A stretch of DNA of 64,000 nt from Quercus robur (lineage: Eukaryota > Streptophyta > Magnoliopsida > Fagales > Fagaceae). Made by a program: the position numbers and the translations under genes. The number at the start of each line of letters is the position of its first letter. The stretch's first letter is position 1. Shown one piece after another: positions 47,304-57,667 of this stretch. The notes under the pieces were generated by a model. The model had not been told where the DNA came from, searched no databases, and saw nothing but the letters and a program-made list of their open reading frames with translations. Location: the NCBI RefSeq assembly GCF_932294415.1, contig NC_065542.1, forward strand, positions 1,505,501 to 1,569,500. Direction: 5' to 3'.

Positions 47304-49480
47304 TAATTCGGGAATGTTTCATGAATGTAGCTTCTCAATTTTCTGTGTATGCTTGACTTATATTATTTATCCACTTTGTAATGGCTTAAGTTTTTTAAAC
47401 TAATGGTTTCTGACATGATAAATAAGTAACCATGTTCATGCCTAACAATGCTTGCTATTGCATGATTGCTTGGAGTTTGATTTAGTTACCATCTTGGCAT
47501 AAACTGATAAACACATCAAATTCTTTGAAATAGAATGAATTAGCTTTTGGATCCTGTGTCAAAATATTGTTTCTAATATGTATTTTGGTGTGTATGCATG
47601 TGTGAATGTGTGTTTGTAGGTGTGTTTTGTATGTGAGTAATGCCCACCATATGTTCTAGGAAAGTCCTTTTTGAATGATGCGTGATTGGAAGATACAAGA
47701 TTGTGACTTATGTAATGTTGACTTTTTCTGGATTTTTTCATTATGTGTCCTCCATGCATGTCAATAATCCTAATCTTGCTTGTGATTTTCAATTGTATGT
47801 ACAAAGGTTTCTTAGATTTGGTTTGGCTATGATGTTTTATTATTTGTGGTTTGGAACATGAATTTGTCAGTTTTAATAAACCACCTTTGTTTTTTTTTTT
47901 TTTTTAATTCTATTTTACTTGTGACAGAATGATGCTGAAGATTATGAGTTTGCCCTGTTTGCTTCAAAACGATTCTGTTTCATTTGGAGCTCCAATTCTA
48001 AGTATTGTTTGGTTATTTTGGTTATTGTTCAATAAATTAATACTCAAGACTTTTTTTCTTAGTTGTCTGTAATAAATGTGAAAGTTTGAACTCCAAGATG
48101 CCTTTATGGCAGTTTGTTGGAAGATTTCCACTGGTTCAACCACATATTTGCTCATCTTTTGTGTTGTAATTTGTATGTAATTTATCTTCTGTAAACCATT
48201 AACATCTGTGTGAATTGTTTTCTGTTGTTTCTGAGTTTTATAGTTCTTTTATTTATTTTTCTTTAATAACTTCATGAACCTGATCCAAACCAACATCAGG
48301 TTTTTTTTTTTTTTTTTAATTTTTTTATTGTGGGTTGTAGGGTTTGGTGAGGCCCTTATTTTTTTGAAACTTAAGTTGGATTGGGTTGAAAAGTTGACAA
48401 AAATTTCAATCCAAATAACCCGATCCAACCGCACTATTAATTAATATTTTAAAAAATATGTATGTATAAATTCTTTAATTTAAATTATTTTAGATTTTAT
48501 ATACCTATAAAAAATTAATTTATTTTAGACTTTATAACTTACTTTAAATTTGTTAGTTCGGACTAACTTCGTATTTTGAGATTTATTTTAGATGAAATTG
48601 TAATTATTTATTAAAAAAATGGGTTTAAATTGGTGAATGAAAACCAAAATTTTTTATTAAGCTTAACAAAATGGTTCTAACGAGCCGACCCAACCCTACA
48701 TGTTCCCTATGAATCAAGTTGAGTTGAACATTTCTCAACATGTGAAATTGTAGGCTTTAAAAAAACACAAAACAAAATCCAACCTATTCCAACGCATTCA
48801 CACCTCTATTTTCTTTTCTTCATAAGCAATTATGCTCTTGCAACTCTGTACATCTTATGATTGATGATAATAATAAAATAAAGTTTCATTTTATCTAAAA
48901 ACTACGTAACACCCTACCGCCCCTCTTCATACCAAAATTGTTAAAACAAATTAAATAATATTTTTGGAGAAATCACAAATTTTTTTCATGGATACAATAG
49001 TGAGCACACAATTTGAATAATAGTTTGATGAACCCTTTTTCATCCTATTACAATATTAGTCTTGTAGACGTACTCCTTTCCTCATATAAACATAGATACT
49101 GATATTAAATTATGGGGAAAATAAGGTTGAGTGGATATCTTAATGGCAATGACTTCCTTCACAAATTCAATGAGAGGAAGACAAAGCTACCATAATTCTT
49201 CTTCACATAAAGCATGCCAATTGTTGGATGAGAAATTTGCCATAGCTTTGCATGAAATCAAAACCCAAAGAATTAGGCATAAGCAACATGTAGCAAATAC
49301 TAGCAAGCCAGAACCCATTCAATGTTTCTAAAGAAAACCATGGTTATTAATTAAACTTGTCCATGAAAGCCTATTCCTGCAAGCCTCCGGATTTCCCACC
49401 ATTCCCACACCTCAACAGCCTCATAGGAGCATGCCCTAAGCCTTTTGAGAGGCAATTGGCATTCAGTTATGTAAGGGGTG
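47304..49480 (+). repeat. NLR 3'-flank, copy F
   Basis: Begins right after the remnant stop codon, contains AGGAAAGTCCTTTTTGAA near 47658 and runs parallel to copy B (14344-16075) through to CTCATAGGAGCATGC near 49435. The open frame 49131-49331 lies in a part without a counterpart in copy B. It may be an N-terminal piece of the B3 gene that follows, but I cannot show it. Confidence 0.75.
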
Positions 49481-49513
49481 ACTAAAGCAAGTTGTCCCTG
49501 AACAAACTAGATT

Positions 49514-49800
49514 TTGAAAACTCTCTTACCATTGCTAAACAAGAATGAAGTTGTTGATAATGGAATTCCTATCATTATGTATGACATAAAAGGTAAGGGA
49601 CACTCCATGATATTCAAACTTTGGGAGTCCAGGGTTTATGTTCTCAAGGAAGGGTGGAGCACGTTTTGCCAAAAACATAGTCTACTTGAGCATGAAGATT
49701 TCATGACAGTGTGAATGTTCTGCCATGTTCAAACTAGGGAACTATGCTTTTCCATCTCTCCAAGAAGACTAAGTTACATAGTTGAATTTTTTTTGAGAAG
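49514..49800 (+). pseudogene. B3 DNA-binding domain pseudogene (At2g31720-like type)
   Basis: The frame MYDIKGKGHSMIFKLWESRV, then YVLKEGWSTFCQKHSL, then an acidic HEDFMTV has the layout of the plant B3 domain of the DUF313 type: a KxW..R.YVL..GW..F core and a D.V.x W step. A TGA at 49712-49714 replaces the expected Trp, and the frame then resumes with MFCHVQTRELCFSISPRR. B3 proteins are nuclear transcription factors. This copy is only one domain long, has a stop and no evident partner exon. Confidence 0.6.
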
Positions 49801-50458
49801 TTACATGGTTAAATTTAATTGTTATCATAAGAAGATGACACATTTTACAATGTCTAAAGAATTGTATGTCTTAAATATGAACCTTACATATCAATCAATA
49901 TTAGCTAGATGTTTTTAGTGTGAGGAGGAAGTTTGTATTAAGTGTAGGTATTAACTATTACTGTTAGCTAGAGTAGGGAGGTTTAGCAAAATGATTTTCA
50001 ATTTGTTAGTAGGAAGTACAGGACATAACATAACGCCCACGTTAAAGGGTTTGACAACATTATAATAGTACATTTTTGGAATGATAATAAACCTTTTTTT
50101 TTTTCGTTTGAACCATGGATGTTTTTTCGTTTGAACCATGGATGTTATTCCCATGACTTGATCTCTTTGCAATGATTTTGTAACGCACAAATCAGCCTTG
50201 GTGGGTTCGTAGCTAGGATTTATACCACTACTAGTTGCCAATCATCTTAAGCAACAATTTGCTCAACCATATTTATCAATCTGCCGGCTTGTAGCAAAAT
50301 ATCAATATGATTAAATAGTATTTCAATATAGTGAATTGATTTTTAAAGTTACACACCACCACAGTTTTCCATTTGATAGCCCAAAAAATCACCACAAAAG
50401 GAGTAATTTTATACAATAAAGCTACAAATTTACACCATCTTTTGCAATTCTCATCACC

Positions 50459-50493
<35 letters not shown>

Positions 50494-50934
50494 TTCCATT
50501 AACACCTTTCTATATCATTCTATTATGTGTCATTGTCTACATGTTTTTTTGAACAACACTATACACTATTTGTATATGTCCATTTGATTTCACCTAAATC
50601 CCATAGGGATTAGTTTCAAGTATACTTCCATTTAACCAACTCCTACTCTACTAAATAGCACAACTAACCCACTCCTCTGATTCTCAATCAACATTTCAAG
50701 GGTGAGCCTTGTTGTGGACAATGGCATATCCTTTTCATTGTAACTTTGACTATCATTCCCATCGCAGCATGACACAATCATAAATTTCAGCTTTCTGCAA
50801 TGTTAAAATTATGAGATAATTTGGCTCAGAATGCAGTGATATGATAATAACAAGAATTGCTTCCATTGTCATCAATTGCACTTGCATGATGCATCTAAAG
50901 GCATGCAGCAAGAATTTGAATATTGCAGCTATCA
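49801..50934. other. No gene recognised, with a (GA)n microsatellite
   Basis: AT-rich DNA. A (GA)n run lies at about 50463-50491. An open frame at 50753-50950 (minus) continues beyond the relic gene's stop in another frame and has no convincing features. Confidence 0.5.
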
Positions 50935-51240
50935 TCAGCGCTTCCTCCAAGTCTTCTTGGCTTTTCTTGAAAAATTTCTAACCATAATTGTGTCAGAGAA
51001 TGTTAATGGAAGTTCTTCATCAATAGTCTCTCTTTGATCAGACTAGACTGTGGAACCACTTTCTTCTTTTGAGTTGCCCCCACTAGATTCCACAGGAGAG
51101 TTGGGGTCTTTAGGTATATCTCGATACAAGTTTTTTAATATGAAAAGAGCGGTATCATGATCCCTCCAATAGTTTCTGTATACCAAGATTCACAAATTAA
51201 AAGAAGATCAAGGTACAAAAGCAACACAACATGCAAGCTC

Positions 51241-52573
51241 AAGTTATTTGTCTGTTATTATATTCCCCACTACAAAGAATGGGGATAAAAGAGAAGAAAA
51301 CTATTAAATTTTTAAACTCCACAATCAAACCCCCAAATCAAACTCAAAAGGTCCAGAGTTTAAAGTGATACGATTTTAAAAGTCCAGAGTTCAATTTGGA
51401 ATTAACAAAACTATAAGGTTTAATTTGTAACACTCTTAAACTTCACGATTTAAATTGAAACTTTTGAAATTATAGGATTTATTTTGAAACCACAATTATT
51501 GGGTTTGATTTGAAAGAACCCCAGAAATATATGGTGTAAAATGCAATTTTCCCTAATCTTTTTCTCCAATTTTGCAACTTAACCTCTTTCTTTCTGACTG
51601 AAATTATGGATTTGCAACAATTTTTGTTGCCTAAGGATTTTGCTGTTGTACTCATGTTATTAATTCAAGCCGATGTTGCATCTACTCTTTGTAATTCTGT
51701 TATTAATTCAGTTTCTTTAGTCATAAAACAAGATTACTATTAGAAGTATATGGTTAAATGATTAAATTTACCATATCCTAATAGCTTAATATTTTGGGAC
51801 AATCGGTAATTTAACATGGTATCAGAGTAGGAGGTCCTAAGTTCGATCTCTGTCTCCTCCATTCTACCTTCAATTTAAATTCCCATGTGTTGAGCCTCAC
51901 CTATTAAAAGTTATTTGTCTGTTATTATATTCCCCACTACAAAGAAGGGGGATAAAAGAGAAGAAAACTATTAAATTTTTAAACCCCACAATCAAACCCC
52001 CAAATCAAACTTAAAAGGTCCAGAGTTTAGAGTGATGCGATTTTAAAAGTCCAGAGTTCAATTTGGAATTAACAAAACTATAAGGTTTAATTTGTAACAC
52101 TCTTAAACTTCACGATTTAAGTTGAAACTGTTGAAATTATAGGATTTATTTTGAAACCACAATTATTGGGTTTGATTTGAAAGAACCCCGGAAATATATG
52201 GTGTAAAATGCAATTTTCCCTAATCTTTTTCTCCAATTTTGCAACTCAACCTCTTTCTTTCTGACTGAAATTATGGATTTGCAACAATTTTTGTTGCCTA
52301 CGAATTTTGCTGTTGTACTCATGTTATTAATTCAAGCTGGTGTTGCATCTGTTCTTTGTAGTTCTGTTATTAATTCAGTTTCTTTAGTCATAAAACAAGA
52401 TTATTATTAGAAGTATATGGTTAAATAATTAAATTTACCATATCCTAATAGCTTAATCTTTTGGGACAATCGGTAATTTAACATGGTATCAGAGCGAGAG
52501 GTCCTGAGTTCGATCTCTGTCTCCTCCATTCTACCTTCAATTTAAATTCCCATGTGTTGAGCCTCACCTATTA
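51241..52573. repeat. 667-bp tandem duplication
   Basis: 51241-51907 and 51908-52573 match with only scattered differences (for example AAGAATGGGGAT versus AAGAAGGGGGAT). Each unit contains flank DNA plus the left LTR and part of the inside of the TRIM, so the duplication followed the TRIM insertion. Confidence 0.92.
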
Positions 52574-52684
52574 AAAGGTAGTTTCGGCCCACACGTGAGG
52601 GGGAGTGTTAGAAGTATATGGTTAAATGATTAAATCTACCATATCCTAATAGCTTAACCTTTTGAGACAATCAGTAATTTAACA
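52405..52684 (+). mobile_element. TRIM (miniature LTR element), 280 bp
   Basis: Fossil. Two 79-bp LTRs (52405-52483 and 52606-52684) ending TTTAACA, a tRNA-Met type primer site TGGTATCAGAG right after the left LTR (52484-52494), and a purine tract GTGAGGGGGAG before the right LTR. No coding capacity. A further left LTR with primer site lies at 51738-51827 in the duplicated unit. The original 5-bp duplication is ATTAC (51733-51737 and 52685-52689). Confidence 0.85.
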
Positions 52685-52689
52685 ATTAC

Positions 52690-53230
52690 AAACAGATGAA
52701 AAAGATTAGTGTAATTTATCAAATGATTACGAACAGATGAAAAAAGAAAAAGTTCTGAGAACATAAATATCCTAAACTCAATCCGACATTTTGTTAAAAT
52801 ATTTTAACCCTTCTGTGGTGTAACAATAAGAAAGAGAAACGAAAAAAGAAAATCTTTTTAGCAACTGCAAGTATATAGTAATCATTGACATTGTGAAAAC
52901 CTTATGGTTAGCAGAAACAAATTATAAGATAAAAACCAAATAGGATAGCTTGAAAAAAATGAAAAAAGGCCAATAAATGTAAACACATAAGAAGAATCAT
53001 AGTGATAGTTGTTGCTTAAACATGGTTTCGTGGGATCAGATACATTAATCATTACATGCTAATTGCATGAACATTTTGTGCCAAATGTTCAGACGAGAGG
53101 TTAATGATGGAAGGCAGATGATAATAGTTGCACACAATGTAGATAGTGAGTACTTGCCCAATAACAAGCAATACTTGACAGAAACAAAATTATGTATAAA
53201 ATGACTTTTTTTAGAAAGTAAAAAGCGGGT
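52690..53230. other. Intronic AT-rich DNA, nothing recognised
   Basis: Lies inside the intron of the minus-strand gene relic. No element ends or exon seen. Confidence 0.45.
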
Positions 53231-53389
53231 ACTTACATATGTGATCCAAGGGCTTGTAAGTATGGATGCTCAAATGTTTTATCCTGAACGAACAACATCA
53301 AACTATTATTGGAAAAACATATTTCAACATGCAAATACAACTCAAGTTCAACTTAATCTTAATCACAACATTGCTATCAGTTACATGAG

Positions 53390-55282
53390 TCTTTTTCCCT
53401 TGCTATGAAGGAAAATCATCCACTGGCCACATCTGGTGGGATGTTTGTGATTGTATTGATTGCCAAGAAGAAGAGACGTTTGAGGCAGATCCTTCGCAAA
53501 GAAAGAAAAAATCTTTCCAGCAAAAACTTAAAGAAAGGTATGAGGCAGGAGATCCAGAAGTTGACCACAGAAAGACTTTTCTACCCTGCAGAAATACAGT
53601 GGCTTACCAATCCAGATGGCACTTTACACACACATCGAGACCCATCTTGGGTATCCTGTTACTATGCTCTCACACTGACAGAATCTCTAAATAAAGGGAT
53701 CTGGGACAAAAGGTGGTGGAGAAAAGATTGGTGGCGGAGATGGAGGCCTTTGGGGATGGAGAACATCATCTTCCGTTATAAGGAGGTAGCACGAGAAGAA
53801 TTTTTGCTGATGAAATGTTGCTCATTTCAAAGAAAAGATTTGGAGGGAGAATTTATCATCTGCAAGGAAGTGATTGAGATCCTGATAATTAATCACCAAT
53901 CTGAGTGGTAAACAGTTCTATCTGAAAGAAACTATCATGGCAAGTTCATCTTCAGAAGTCATTGATACCACTAAACCTGCTTTTGATCTTTTCTCGTTGG
54001 ATGATGAGTATTCCCCTCAAGCTTTGGTTGTCATGGCCTATTCCACTTCAGAGGAAGATACAGATCCAGACAATGATGAAGACTCAGAACTAGAAATCCA
54101 AACCATCTATACATCCTCCAAAATGAAGATGGGTATATCCTTGTTTCTACCATGGGATTATAAATTCTCTAGGAAGGGCAAGGGTAATGAGACAATCTGG
54201 TTTGGTGATCTGGGACAAAAGGTGGTGGAGAAAAGATTCAAATCCTCTGTGGAAAAACCCCAACTTTTTCATATCCCTTCCCTTCAAGAAAAATGAAGAT
54301 GTTAATCCCACAAAAGCCAGTCATCGGGGAATGAATCTTCAGAAGTCATTGATACCACTAAACCTGCTTTTGATCTTTCCCTTCGAAAATCCACTGCAAA
54401 TAGGTTAGATTACTTGTATGAAATTTCTAAGAATGGGTATTTGCACAACAGTCATGGATAATCTAGAGTTTTAAAGACTGAAAGGGGTCAACTTCATTAC
54501 CCTTGCCCTTCCTAGAGAATTTATAATCCCATGGCAGAAACAAGGATATACCCATCTTCATTTTGGAGCAGTTAGGTTGGCAACAACAACTGCTTCCTTT
54601 CCTTTTCTTTTTGTCCAATAAGAGGAAAAGAGAAGAAAGGAAAAAGAATCCCTGTAAGATGTCCACCAGCATATCCAATGTAAAAAAGTTGTTAAGTCTA
54701 ATAATATCCAACTATTAGGTCAAAAGAACAAAAACAGAAGCTAGAACAAAACAGAAGCTAGAAGGAAGATTGAAATAGAGGGTGTAAGAAGATTATGGAA
54801 ATTGGTTTACAAAGTATACGACTAAGGAGAGATAAAAGATTACATGAAAATAAGGAATGGAACACAGAACTAAATACAGCAAACTTAAGGATATTATTAG
54901 ACTTAACAACTTTTTTACATTGGATATGCTGGTGGACATCTTACAGGGATTCTTTTTTCCTTTCTTCACTCTGCTTTTTCACAAAGCCCTTTGAGGGTTA
55001 TTTATAAGGAAAACTTTTACAAAAATATCTTACATTCAGAGTACAATAATCTTTGAAGAGAGAGTAGGGGCTGGCTCCATGTTGACACCTGGCAAAGGAG
55101 CAGAGGCCTCAGTTGGGCATGATTAGGCTGTGAAGCAAGTGCATGGTAGGGGTCCTTACTGCAGAAATGGACAGCTGGGTAGATCACTGTAAGGTATGCT
55201 GGAAGGATAAGGATGAAACGTCTGAAGACGTTTCTAGCATCTTTTTTTTATTTTTTATTATTATTATATATATTAGGAAAGT
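53390..55282. mobile_element. Scrambled endogenous pararetrovirus block (Caulimoviridae)
   Basis: Fossil, broken. Short pieces of the same virus as at 57668-64000, in both orientations and out of order, lie side by side: parts related to the C-terminal region, the capsid region and the start of the movement-protein region. The right part (54990-55280) is non-coding and has a TATAAGGA box (55003-55010), resembling a pararetrovirus promoter region. A near-perfect inverted repeat of about 78 bp lies at 54632-54709 / 54889-54967. The open frames here are mosaics and not genes. The left border is approximate. Confidence 0.75.
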
Positions 55283-55287
55283 CTAGT

Positions 55288-55302
55288 TGTAACATCCTGT
55301 GA

Positions 55303-55346
<44 letters not shown>

Positions 55347-57662
55347 AGGTAAGTCAGAATTTTTGTGGACCAATGTGCCCCCACCTAACCCCACAACCCA
55401 TCACACAATCCACTCCCTCTTTTCTCTCTTTGGCCAGTCACTCCCACTCTTGTTCTCCTTTTCTTTTTCTTTTTCAGTCAACACAACACACATACACACA
55501 CTCCTCTCCCTCACCCTCCCACCGGTACATTCCTCATCCTCACCTCTACCATTTTTCTGGCAAAATCACTAGAAAATCCTCAAGAACATCACACCTTCAC
55601 ATAAGTTAATTGAGGTAAAAGTTTTAATCTCTTTTGATGAGTATTATGTTCTTATTTGAGGTTATTTTACCCAAGCTTTAATAATGATTTTCATGTGATT
55701 TAAGAGCTTTGGAAATGATATTCATGTGTTATACATATGGGTTTTGGTCTTGGTGGATGTAATTGTTGAGTGAGTTCATGCTTTTTACAATGTTGGGTAT
55801 CTAGGGCTTGTTATGGTGAAAATTTAGGGGTTTTGAGGTATATCTTGTGAAATGAAATTGTGAATATAATTTTAATGGTTTATTTGGAGCTAGTTAAAGA
55901 TCTAAATTGTTTGTTTGAAAGGATATTGTGATTTTGGTGTCATGGGTCTCTTGATGATGTTGTGAAAACCATGTGGAAACTATTTATAAATTATTGAGGT
56001 TTTGATGTTAGAAATAATACCTTGTATGATTCATAAGTATAATGGGAGTCTATGTCTTGTAAAGTAATTGGTTGAGAAACTTTGGAGATGGAAAATATTA
56101 TTTGTGAGGCTAAATCTAGGCTTGCCTAATTTAGTGCTTATTTGGCAATTCCTAATATGTAGCTAGATACAATTTCAAGCTTTGTGCTCATTGTGATAGA
56201 TTTGCTTGACATTGTTTAGGTTCTAGCTAATCTCCCCTTGGAGCTTGGAGAATTAGGATTTTGCGGTTGCTAGGTAAGTAGCTTTTTAATGGGTATTTTT
56301 GAAAAATAACCATATCTTATAAATATTGTTTTTGGGTCAAACACATTTTGGAAAATTAATGGTGGAACTATGTTTTTCTAAAAGGTGTTGTGTTATGACC
56401 CTACTATATATGATTATATATGAAAATGCATATTTTTATTGCATATGGGGGATTTGCATGATTTGTTAGCAAAGAAAAGACTAGCATCTTTGATTAAATT
56501 CTAGAAAATGCGTATTATGGATTTATTGCATTATTTGCAAAAATATAAAGATGCTTTATTTTGGCCTATGTTATTTGGGAAGTTAATACAAAATCTCTTT
56601 GGCAAGAAATAAGTTGAAGGCATTGAGAACCTTGTGAATATCTTGGGCATTCAAATGTTTTATGAAACTACTTAGAAGTGAAATTATGTATTTTGAATTA
56701 AAGTTATGTGAGCTCTTTATGTTCTACCCATGTGCTGTGACATGTGATTACTCGGTGATTACCTAGCTAGATACTATAGTCTGTGTGACATTAGTATCTT
56801 AGCACCCGTCTTTGTGATGGTTATTAGTTCCGGCTTTGTGTCGGCGATGAGTTCCGGCTTTGCGTCGACAGTTTAGTTCCGGCTTTGTGTCGGCAATGAG
56901 TTCCGGCTTTGTGTCGGCGATTATCATGTGGCCTTGGGTTAGATTTTCTGGTTTGGAACGGTGTGTTATTGCTCACAGTATAGTAAGTAGTTTCATGTTC
57001 AGATATTTTGAGGAATATATAGTATGTAATCTCATGAGAACATTTTGAGAAGCTTTGTGTTGTGTCAATTTATTCATTATTGTCATATTATTTTAGGGAA
57101 ATGGTTTTGTAGAAACTATTTGGAAACTTCCAAATTAAAAGCATGATTTGTAAATTGTTACCATCATGAAACTCGCATTTCCCCACCCCCTTTAATTATG
57201 CTACTTACTGGGCTTTGTCTCATTCCATTATTTTTATAACTTTTCAGAGTAGACAACAATCTTTTGAGACAGCTTTTTGGTGGCTAATAGTAGTTAGACT
57301 AACTACTGATGGAGGCTGAATTTTTGTGTAATGGATATATTAGATGGTGTACATCTTAGTCTAGGCTTGACTCATTCTTTTGTATATTATAGTGGTTATG
57401 ACTGTATTTTCACTGTTGGGACAAGCTGTTGTTATGTAATTGTTGTTTTCAGACCTCTATTCTTTTGTGGCCTATGGTCCTTGTAATTAATGCTTAGAGC
57501 TCTGACTTACTTTGAAAGTATATTCTATGGGATGATTATGATAATCCTTGTTGTTGGCACTCAATAATAATCATGTGGATTGAATTGTCAAAAAGGAAAA
57601 ATTTACAGGTACTTGAGACATCTCTCTCATGTTTTGGACCCTTTGGGGTTTGGGGCGTGACA
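55288..57662 (+). mobile_element. 2.4-kb solo LTR inside the pararetrovirus locus
   Basis: Fossil. Starts TGTAACATCC, ends GGGGCGTGACA, with perfect 5-bp duplication CTAGT (55283-55287 and 57663-57667). Contains an A-run of 39 bp (55306-55344) and four units of about 24 bp starting AGTTCCGGCTTTG (56826, 56850, 56875, 56899). No internal region. Same end style as the LTRs at 17734 and 37644. Confidence 0.85.
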
Positions 57663-57667
57663 CTAGT

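Larger units (their letters stand above)
50935..53283 (-). pseudogene. Truncated multi-exon gene relic, family unknown
   Basis: Minus strand. One exon, 53283-53237, lies between a TTCAG acceptor and a GTAAGT donor and codes DKTFEHPYLQALGSH plus two bases. The next, starting at 51175 after a TACAG acceptor, completes the codon and continues INYWRDHDTALFILKNLYRD, then a Ser/Glu-rich part. It has a TAG at about 51043-51045, after which the frame stays open (DEELPLTFSDTIMVRNFSRK) to TGA at 50935-50937. Matching intron phase and codon-like composition support a former real gene. Upstream exons are missing where the pararetrovirus block begins (~53390). The 2-kb intron holds a tandem duplication and a TRIM element. 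I do not recognise the family. Confidence 0.55.

Noticed and set aside
53405-54408. Open frames of 168, 119 and 73 codons that could be taken for new genes
   Set aside because: All are stitched from short pieces of the pararetrovirus found elsewhere in the window.
56826-56925. Four evenly spaced repeats starting AGTTCCGGCTTTG, CRISPR-like at first sight
   Set aside because: Units adjoin at 24-25 bp without unique spacers, lie inside a plant solo LTR, and CRISPR arrays do not occur in plant nuclear DNA.
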